Source: Artemia franciscana (taxonomy: Eukaryota; Arthropoda; Branchiopoda; Anostraca; Artemiidae). Taken from it: DNA of 64,000 nt. Location: NCBI RefSeq assembly GCF_032884065.1, contig NW_027062689.1:1860001-1924000 (forward strand), written 5' to 3'. How positions within the stretch are numbered: position 1 is the stretch's first letter; each line of letters opens with the position of its first letter. Of this stretch, positions 56,601 through 64,000 are shown piece after piece. The translations under genes were made by a program, and so were the position numbers. The notes below the pieces were generated by a model that did no database searches, was not told the origin of the DNA, and was given only the letters and a program-made list of their open reading frames with translations.

Positions 56601-57480
56601 TGTTGAGCTAGGATGTTTTGTACTGTTGTGTAAACAAATGCCGAATAATTACCGTAACTATACTTCTGATAAGAAGTTTGCATTAGCTTGTGCGTCACTA
56701 TCAAAGATTTTCAATAAAATTCAAGCTACCAACAGGTGGCTTATCATCTTTGGTGATTTCAACATGAATCTAAATGACCATTCACTACCGCTCACACAAA
56801 TGTTTCAGTCGTCACTTTCGCTTGCTATGTCTTTCCCACCTAAACCTAAACCTTTCTCTTATGTTCATAACTCTGGATCAGCCACACAACTCGATTTTGT
56901 CCTGTCTGATCACCCAGGACTTCAATCTACCTCTATTACCGTTTCAGATGACATCCTTTCAAGTGACCATCTACACCTTTAGTTCAACATTTACATGTCC
57001 CCTTCCTAAAATAAAACAAGACCCTGTTGGTTTACACAAAGTATCATGGGATCACACAGATATATCGTCTTTTCAGTCCACGCTTGATTCTTCGCTGATG
57101 AAAATTAAAATCCCTTTCCACCTTCTGTCTACTTCACTGAAAGGGAACTCACTGGACCTTGATTGCTCTCTAGCTGAGTTGACGCATGCTCTTCAGGTCG
57201 CCTCTTCTGTATCTGTACCTTCGACGAGGGTCAATGTAGGGATACAGAAACATGGATGGAAAGAAATGGATGAATTGCAAGAAACAAGCACCGTCATAAG
57301 TTTTGATTTCGGATTTGGGCCGACTGTGATCGTCCTCGCTCGGGTGTTATTTTTTCAATTGTTAAGGCAACCAAACGTGAGTTCCGAAAAGCTCTTTGTC
57401 TTTGCTTAAAATTGCGTCAGAACATCTGGAGGGGGGAGGAAGGGGAAAATCTTGGTATGGTAGAAGGGCAGCCCTATTCC
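56600..57480 (+). pseudogene. LINE endonuclease-domain fragment
   Basis: The frame from about 56608 to 56982 reads LLCKQMPNNYRNYTSDKKF, LIIFGDFNMNLNDHSLPL (GDFN motif of the endonuclease), FSYVHNSGSATQLDFVLSD, DDILSSDHLHL (SDH motif; the usual form is SDHLPL). It then shifts to the next frame (to 57409), with VSWDHTDISSFQSTLD and VSVPSTRVNVGIQKHGWK, the region between endonuclease and RT. A stop ends it and no RT follows. It is a non-LTR retrotransposon of a clade other than the RTE copies; 5' and 3' truncated. Confidence 0.8.
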
Positions 57481-59201
57481 CACAATGCAACTAAGGCCAC
57501 TGCTTAAATACTATTTGTTATAAATAGTATACAAATACTATTTATTATAAATACTTTATAATTTGTTTTCAACTGACTGTATAAATTGATGACATAAATT
57601 ATGCATTGTCAAAATGCATCAAATACCTAGTAGGGTGTGTATTTCCAACAGTCGCGTATAAGTGTGATTTCACATTTTCTGGGGGGGGGGGAGAGGGAGG
57701 TAAGGAAATGGCAGATAATAGCTACAAAGAGAAAAAAGGATGGCATTGTTTGTGTGCATAAAAAGTGTTTTTCCCTTTATTAGAGAAACTGTTCTTTCTT
57801 GAGAGAAAAGGGCAGTATTAGTACTATGTTTTCTTAAAAATGCTAGTTCTAAAAAAAAGCAGCTTTAAAAAAAGGTGCTACCCTGTGCAATGGGACCAGC
57901 TATTTTTCTTAACAAAATCAGCAGTTTTCTATTTTTACCAAAAAAAGAAAACAAAAGGAGGTCTCTGATTTTTGTTGACCTGTTCTGTTTCTGCTTCATT
58001 CAAGCCCTATTTCGCTTTTTATTTCTTAAAAAAAAAAAAAAAAAAAAAAAAAACAAACAGAAAAGAACAGAACCGAACCGACCAGCACACATGCTTAGTC
58101 AGAAGAACTAAACATTTTCTCGGCCAATCAACGTGCAAATTCAGTATTGCTTCTGCGCTTGCTTAAGTTTCGGCTTGTGTCTATGATAAGTTATTCCGTA
58201 TTTTTTTGTAATAACATGTGACATATATGTGAAGTGACTTCATATATTACAATTTGGGAACCTAAAAATAGGAATATATTTTTATCTTTATATATTAAAT
58301 ATCAATTGAACTCGGCAATTATGGAAATTGGCATTATCTTACATCAATACCACGGACGCTAAAACTGAACTATTTCTTCAATATTCTATTGATATTATTA
58401 TTCCTTATTCAATCAATCATTTTATTAATACTATTAACAACCTGGTAGTAATTATAATAATAGAAATAAGTAGAAACCAAGAAAGTAGAGAAACACGAAA
58501 GACAAAAATTGACATTGGAACATCAGAAAAACGGATCCTGAATCCTGACTAGCGGATCCTGAACTCTAACAATTCCTATTACGTAACAACCAAAAATCTT
58601 TAAGAAAACATTTCCATAAGTAAACAAACAAGCCGCTATTATGTAACAACCAAGTAAATCATGATTTAAGGGGCTCTGAAGCTTTTTCCTGGCTGTCGCG
58701 AGTTTTAAACATAACAACCAAAGAAATCTTGGAGAAAATATTTGCATAAGTAAACAAACAATCCCCTATTGCGTAATTCTCAGGTTTACTATACCATTAC
58801 ATAACAAACAAGTGCACTATAGTGTTGCATAAGATCCAGGTGTGCGTAATAACGTCTTTAGAGGTCAGTAGCTCTGATAGTACACCCAATAGTATGGGCA
58901 GGTTTAAAATCATTGAGGCCTAACTACTATAAAACATACAACTTACCTAAAAAGGTCACAAATTAGGACATCCTTACGTTTTTCAATTTTTATTTTTGGC
59001 GCAATTGACAATGAAAATCTAAGGGCGGATCTATAAAGCGCATTTTTTTTTTATTTTTGGAAACCAGTAATTTGCTAAAGAAAAGCTTGTTGTCTTATTT
59101 ATTTAGGTGTTAAGTAAATGGGTGACCATTCTTCGAACAATTAATCTAAAATATACATTAACTTTATACACAATTTGGCTAACACTTTTGTTTCTTCAAA
59201 G
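57481..59201. other. SKI3 intron 3, right part
   Basis: A/T-rich. It contains an uninterrupted A run of about 25 at 58029-58053 and repeated words CGCTATTATGTAACAACCAA, CCCCTATTGCGTAATTC and CCATTACATAACAAACAAG (58555-58815), suggesting a decayed tandem repeat of roughly 65-130 bases. It ends with the pyrimidine-rich acceptor TTTGTTTCTTCAAAG. Confidence 0.5.
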
Positions 59202-59406
59202 GGACGAATCGAAGGCTGCAGATTTTCTTGGAAGACTGTTAAAGGTTCTAGTAAAACTAGAGAAATTTACTGATGCCATACCAACTGCGTTGAAGAGGAT
59301 ACAACTGCTCGGAGAGAATGAGAATCAAGATAGCTTAAAAGAAACTTATAGATTACTATGTACATCGTTGCTTGGACACAAAGACTCGAAAAAAGAAAAA
59401 GAACTG
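59202..59406 (+). CDS. SKIC3: SKI3/TTC37 homologue, exon 4
   Basis: The acceptor TTCTTCAAAG precedes 59202 and the donor CTG|GTAAGG follows 59406. The first base completes the split Glu codon of exon 3; 68 codons follow, ending in phase 0 (residues 111-178). It reads DESKAADFLGRLLKVLVKLE, KFTDAIPTALKRIQLLGENE, then LKETYRLLCTSLLGHKD. Human: [56 protein letters not shown], the same helix order and spacing. The open frame extends upstream of the acceptor, but the matching phase and homology fix the boundary. Confidence 0.85.
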
Positions 59407-60068
59407 GTAAGGCAATTGTTTCTTGGACTGCATGTTTGACCCTATTTTGCTATAGGTCGTAACTAAAAATTTTAGAAATTGTGAGTGTATGATTTTTTTC
59501 TCATTTTGCATGTTTCAAATTTATGTCAAGGAGGGAGGGCAAACTGAGGTCTGGAACGGGCAGTTGCCCTCCCCCCTGTCCCATAACAAGTTACGCTCTT
59601 GGTCCCAAAGGTATCTAAAGTTGTGTTAGTATCTTGCTAATGCCCGTAGTCTAGAAAAACTCATTGTCAAAATAGATGGCAAGATACTACCCTCTTGTGT
59701 ATAAGGTAGAGTAGTTAATAGCTACTATCAGATAGTAGTATTAGCTACTATCGATTAAATTTTTAATTCTTGTGCATTAAGATTTTCGGTTCTTGGGGAG
59801 GAGGATGGCGCACTAATAAAGATTTAATGCCAGGTTGAATATAATGTTGTTCCAACAGTTCCATCTATGTTTTTTACTTTTACTACCTATGTTTTATGTT
59901 TTTTACTGCTTCATGGATATTCCTGAGCATCGAAATTAGCAATTGGTATCCAAGATTTTGCCCCGACTATAGGCCAAAATTTACTGGATCTGGTTACTAA
60001 AGGACTGACTGTACACTTGTTGAATCATATGTTTTTGTAGTAGTGCCAATATAGTTTTTTTTTTCTAG
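59407..60068. other. SKI3 intron 4
   Basis: 662 bases, no features; ends in the acceptor TTTTTTTTCTAG. Confidence 0.6.
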
Positions 60069-60278
60069 ATACATAAAAGTTTCATGGCTGGTGAGTGCAT
60101 AGTTGACCCTTCAATTCGTTCGTCTTATTGTAAGATTCTTGAGAAGAATCATATGTGGTGTGAACTCCACGAATTATTGTTGATTGACACAGAAGACTTT
60201 TCATGGAAGAACATGTATATTTGTCGATTGTTTCTCGAAGACGCTGCTTGGAATCTTAGTTTGCAATTAGACGAAAAG
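60069..60278 (+). CDS. SKIC3: SKI3/TTC37 homologue, exon 5 (3' end uncertain)
   Basis: The acceptor TTTTTTCTAG precedes 60069 in phase 0. Residues 179-248 read IHKSFMAGECIVDPSIRSSY, CKILEKNHMWCELHELLL, SWKNMYICRLFLEDAAWNLS. Leucine-rich helices continue the TPR-type solenoid, though this part of the family is poorly conserved. Two donors are possible: AAAAG|GTATTT after 60278 (phase 0, better consensus) or TTAG|GTCTGT after 60327 (phase 1), which would add VFSSALLRHLLIEKALG, helix-like and plausibly coding. The frame stops at 60383 if unspliced. About 1300 residues of the protein are missing, so intron 5 must run off the window (at least 3.6 kb). Confidence 0.7.
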
Positions 60279-60327
60279 GTATTTAGTTCGGCACTACTAC
60301 GTCATCTTCTTATTGAAAAAGCATTAG

Positions 60328-60984
60328 GTCTGTACAAAAAAAAAAATAGAAGAAATTTATGTCTCCTCCAAAAAGCCACGTAAAGTTCAAGGAAAATCCA
60401 TGTCATGGCTTGAAAAAATACACTTTTTTATTAATTTATCCATGGTATGTGGCAATAGAAAGAACCTTAGTAAAAAAAAAAAAAAAAAAAAAACACGTTA
60501 CCACCACTGTGGGCCAAGCCCCTTTCTAAAGTATTAATATATCACACACAAGAAAAAGCTTAGGTGTAAGTAAGGGGCGACTACTTACAGCTCTTGAATG
60601 AGTATATAAAACCTGACATTTATTAGGCGGTGCCGCCTTCTCATCCTGCTGTTTGCTTCTGTCTTTTTTTACACCCTATTTGACAGCGTTCTGGCTTTCC
60701 ACATAGTGTTTTTTTTGTCAGGTGCTTGTATGGCTAGACTTTCATATCTTTCTTTCTCTCTAAGTTTCATTCTTTGATTTTGTGACGCTATACCAGCTGT
60801 TGTCCACTTCGCTGTTGATCTAGATACAGTTTCTTCGTTCTTACAATTATGAAATATTTCTAATTATCAAAGAGAGCCACAAACTAATAAACCGAGGGAA
60901 TATGTAATGTAGATTTAAGAAAATTTTTGCAAATTTTAATTGGAATTTGACAGTTTTATATTGATTTAGTACCTCAGAATTTTC
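60328..60984. other. SKI3 intron 5, start
   Basis: Contains an A run of about 22 at 60472-60493. No exon is seen. Confidence 0.45.
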
Positions 60985-61552
60985 CGTCGATAGAAACTCG
61001 GTCCTCTTTGGGAGAAATTCATAATTTAAAGCCACAAAGTGGCAGAAAACACCATTTTTCCGTGGTACATTTTTGGTTGCTTAAAAAAGGCGCTAGAGCT
61101 TATAATTTCCGTTCCAATGAGCCCTCTTCTGTTCTTATTGCACTAATGATTCGATACGATTACCCATGGGAAAAAAACAACAGCAAAAACAAATAAACGA
61201 GCATCTGTGATCTCTCCTCTTGGAATGAATGTATTCCGCATTTTTATATATAATAGCTCTATAATAAGTTTCTCCAATGTTCGAAATTTAAAGGTATGAT
61301 CTTCATCAAGATTAATCGCCTTTTTGGGGTTTTTTCTTTCCTTTTTTGCAAATCATGGAATTGTATCAGGTTTGTAGGTTTTGATTGGTAGCTTGAATTT
61401 GAACTTAACGAATTCTATATATTCGGAATTAGTATAAAAACACAATTCTTTTGATATATTTATTGTTATCAAAATTTATTTTTTGGAGTTTTGGTACTAT
61501 ACCGGAGTCGCTCCTTAGTTACAGTTTGTTACCACGATCTGTTTGATACATT
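60985..61552 (+). repeat. Family B element, copy B8 (right half)
   Basis: It has GGTTGCTTAAAAAAGGCGCT, AGCTTATAATTTCCGTTCC, AATGAGCCCTCTTCTG, GAGCATCTGTGATCTC and AGGTTTTGATTGGTAGCTTG. The right end is GGTACTATACCGGAGTCGCT, terminal hairpin 61522-61541 (diverged) and TTTGATA. It follows the B2 right-half order. Confidence 0.6.
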
Positions 61553-61959
61553 GCTACATCAAACATAATAAGGCATCCTTTATCATTAGTTACTACTGTG
61601 CGCTGCATCCGGGACTCCTCTCTGGAGAAGACGGATTTGATCTCAAGTCGCTCTGTAGTAATTGTGATTATTTGTAATGCCATATCTTTGTTTGCTTTTG
61701 TGCCTCCCCGATTCTTCTTAATTTTATGCTAAGCTTTTCGTTTCATTAACATTACTGCTTCTATTTTTTTTTTTACGAGTTCTAGATTTTTCTTTAATTA
61801 CATGTTTTTCATACTTAGAATCCGTGTGTCCTTTATCATCTTGTATGATTGTATGATTGTAACACAAATGTAAGACTTGTCTATTTTTTCCATGATAATC
61901 ATATATGGAACACATTTTATTACTGTTCAGTTTAAATGTCACTGCTTTCAAAAAAAAGA

Positions 61960-62135
61960 TGAAAACCATTAAAAGAAACCTTTAATCATTAAAAAAATAA
62001 ATCATTATAATTTAATGATTTTTAATCATTAATTTTTTAATGATTACTAAAAAATGATTAAAAATGAATTAATGATATTAAAAAAATGATTAATAATGAA
62101 TTTAATCATTAAAAAAATCATTAAAAAAGGGATTA
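61960..62135. repeat. Cluster of TTAATCATTA / TAATGATTAA words
   Basis: About ten 9-10 base words TTAATCATTA or their inverse are packed in 170 bases, several as palindromic pairs (AATGATTTTTAATCATTAAT). Direct repeats AAAGAAACCTTT bound the cluster at 61973 and 62137. It is probably a local slippage or fold-back product. Confidence 0.7.
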
Positions 62136-62289
62136 AAGAAACCTTTGCCCTTTATTTAAAACATGTATTTTTTTTTATTTAGAAGCCATGTCCTTCTTTA
62201 TTTTTAACTTGTCTCTAACCATATGTAACTTCGCTATGATCGCCCTTCGAAAAAAAGCATCCATGATCTTTCTTCTGTATTTTTTTTCT

Positions 62290-62470
62290 TTTCAAAACTC
62301 TAGGTTTTTGTAGATAAGAGCTTGAAACCTCTACAACACTTTTTTCTGTATATGCTGAATCTAATATTGTGATTTTTATTGAGACCACTTGCTACTTTTG
62401 GTGGACTTCCACTTGATACGTTTTTTTTTTATAATTTCGGTTAATATTACCACGAACGGTTTGATATATC
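62290..62470 (+). repeat. Family B right-end fragment, copy B9
   Basis: CTAGGTTTTTGTAGATAAGA, GCTTGAAACCTCTACAACAC, TATGCTGAATCTAATATTGT, then AATTTCGGTTAATATTACCA and CGAACGGTTTGATA. It is diverged and has an internal deletion relative to B2 and B8. Confidence 0.5.
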
Positions 62471-62892
62471 ATAATGGCAAATATAATAATATATTGTTAA
62501 TCGTCAATTAATACAGAATAACAGATATGGTAATCTTACCGGGAGAAGACAGATTCAAGGTCAAGTCGCTCTGTACTAAGGAAAATTATTTGCAATGCCA
62601 TATCTCTTTTTGCATTTGTGGTGCACAGGAAGAGGATTATTAATTATATGAACTGAAAATCTATGGGATTTTCGATCTTCAATAGGGCAGAAGCCATTCT
62701 GCCCCCCTCCCATGTAGACCCCCTTGAATATCCATATACCTTAATCCCAACTTATATTGAGATGCTCATTTTTTGTCATCAGGTTGTACGTAAGCCTTTG
62801 TGAAGATCCTCTCCTTGGATGGTCCATGTTTTTAATTTTACAAAGGAAAAAACTGTCGGCCTTTTCTTGATTGGAATCTAGTAAAGAACGAT

Positions 62893-63700
62893 ATTAATAA
62901 TAATGATAATAATAATTTATTTATGCCCTCTATATATATATGGACGTACACAGAGGAGTATAGGAAATTAATGAAAAGAAAACTGAAAAATATGAAATTA
63001 CTCTTCTAACGAAAAGGACGACAATAAATAGCTCATAATAACTCATAAATATATAATTAATAGCTTATCATGGCTCATTAGTACATATCACTAAAAACCC
63101 TCATGAAACATAACGCATAAACACTCATAATACATAACACATAAATAGCTGTTATATTAAAGCTATGGTGACAAAACTATTTTTCCATTAAACAAGGGGA
63201 AAATTTATTCTATTTTCTCTAGATCGTCTAAGAAATCGATTGTATTGTTGATCCATTTTAACAGTAATATCAAATACTTCGAATTTTCGTATAATATACC
63301 TATTTTCGAACCATAGTGGAATTCCAAGAAAATATTTATAAAACTGGAAAAAGCACACGCGGATACACTTTTTATCACTTTTACTTAAAAACTTCAAAAA
63401 TGGAATAATGAAAGATACATGAGGTGCAAACATTGAATTATAAATTATAGCAAGTTTTTGCTTGTCAAAACGACCTTTCACCCTGGCTAGCAGGCCATAA
63501 CTTTTCCCAATACAGACAATAACACCAACTCCCGCGTAGCTTTAATTGACGGACCAACAGGCAATCCAAGGTAATTAATGGAATCTTTATTAAAAATATT
63601 CAGTGATCCCACCCTAATTGAATGATTATTATTATTACCACTAGGAATTCTGTTTTCGTAGACTCAATCTCTAATCCTATCTCCCGTAGATGTAAGTGTA
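62893..63700 (-). mobile_element. LINE 3' part, minus strand, dead
   Basis: On the minus strand: an RT-thumb region near 63630-63530 (RVGSLNIFNKDSINYLGLPV, GPSIKATRELVLLS), then after a frame change GRFDKQKLAIIYNSMFAPHV, SFIIPFLKFLS, CIRVCFFQFYKYFLGIPLWF, ENRYIIRKFEVFD, ending at 63188. A ~270 base 3' tail follows and ends in TTATTATTATCATTATTATT (62895-62918), a microsatellite tail as in many non-LTR elements. The TTG frame start at 63481 is not a real start. The catalytic region is absent. It may be the same family as the endonuclease fragment at 56.6 kb. Confidence 0.7.
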
Positions 63701-63904
63701 ATATATTAATTGTTGTCAATTATGCAAATTATTATGCCAAATACTATTGTTAATTATGGTGCAGTTTACATTTTCTCTGATGCTCTTATGCGCGAATGGT
63801 CCTGGACCCTCCATTTTCTCTAACGATTGTACATCAGCATCAGCTTCTTCGGCTGTGATCAAGTTGATTTCAGATACTATAGCGCCAACGACGCGATAGG
63901 CTTT

Positions 63905-64000
63905 ATACTTCTACAGTTAAGGAAGGGGACAGTAGCCAAACTCTTGTTTGCCATAATTTTCGTTTGTTTTAAGCTACATTTGCATATTCAATTTAAGCTT
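63905..64000 (-). repeat. Partial C-type repeat at the right edge
   Basis: GGGGACAGTAGCCAAACTC and TTTTCGTTTGTTTTAAGCTA are inverse to GAGTTTGGCTACTGCCCCC and AAAACTTAAAACGAAC at 44390-44475. It is cut by the window end. Confidence 0.5.

Overview
The window looks like an animal nuclear genome: AT-rich, with short exons, very long introns, GT-AG introns and dense transposon debris. Exon content and repeat style suggest an arthropod. Several repeat families (fold-back repeats with the recurring words AACTGAAAGTAAGGAGCGAC and CTCTTTACGCTAAAG, and arrays of ~290 bp units) are ones I associate with the brine shrimp Artemia. That species call is from memory and unchecked.

Two host genes are supported. 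On the minus strand (about 25.5 kb down to 6.9 kb) is a gene for a predicted secreted protein with a Vps62-like domain. Its four phase-compatible exons are 25526-25311, 22309-22136, 17057-16862 and 7060-6885 (about 254 residues); the 3' end is uncertain. On the plus strand (45.5 kb to beyond the right edge) is the 5' part of a gene for SKI3/TTC37 (SKIC3), the TPR scaffold of the Ski complex that feeds RNA to the exosome. Its exons are 45465-45557, 49210-49353, 50595-50686, 59202-59406 and 60069 to about 60278 or 60327; only the first ~250 residues are here. The genes point away from each other, with about 20 kb of repeat-rich DNA between them.

Most of the rest is mobile or repetitive. 1-3.4 kb: mosaic repeats. 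3.7-6.3 kb: a fold-back element (family B) that is one large imperfect palindrome. 7.1-16.8 kb: three plus-strand copies of a Helitron/Helentron-like non-autonomous element (family A) that fill the third intron of the Vps62-like gene; a fourth copy at 17.3-18.06 kb carries a tRNA-Pro-like sequence, and a fifth at 38.1-40.5 kb has a B element inside its terminal hairpin. 27.5-29.9 kb: a dead RTE-type LINE. 32.1-33.8 kb: a long palindrome. 36.7-38.0 kb: another fold-back repeat. 40.8-43.7 kb: a ~430 bp tandem array. 44.6-45.2 kb: a second RTE LINE piece. Inside the SKI3 introns: more B copies, an inverted pair flanked by 17 bp direct repeats, a hAT (ZBED5-like) transposase relic, a LINE endonuclease fragment and, at the right end, a minus-strand LINE 3' part.

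I saw no bacterial operon, CRISPR array, rRNA gene or LTR retroelement. Nothing here is clearly a new biological system. The most unusual structures are family A (higher-order internal repeats, repeated intron-like signals, the tRNA passenger, and an intron made almost wholly of it), the nested palindromic B family, and a probable GC-AG intron.
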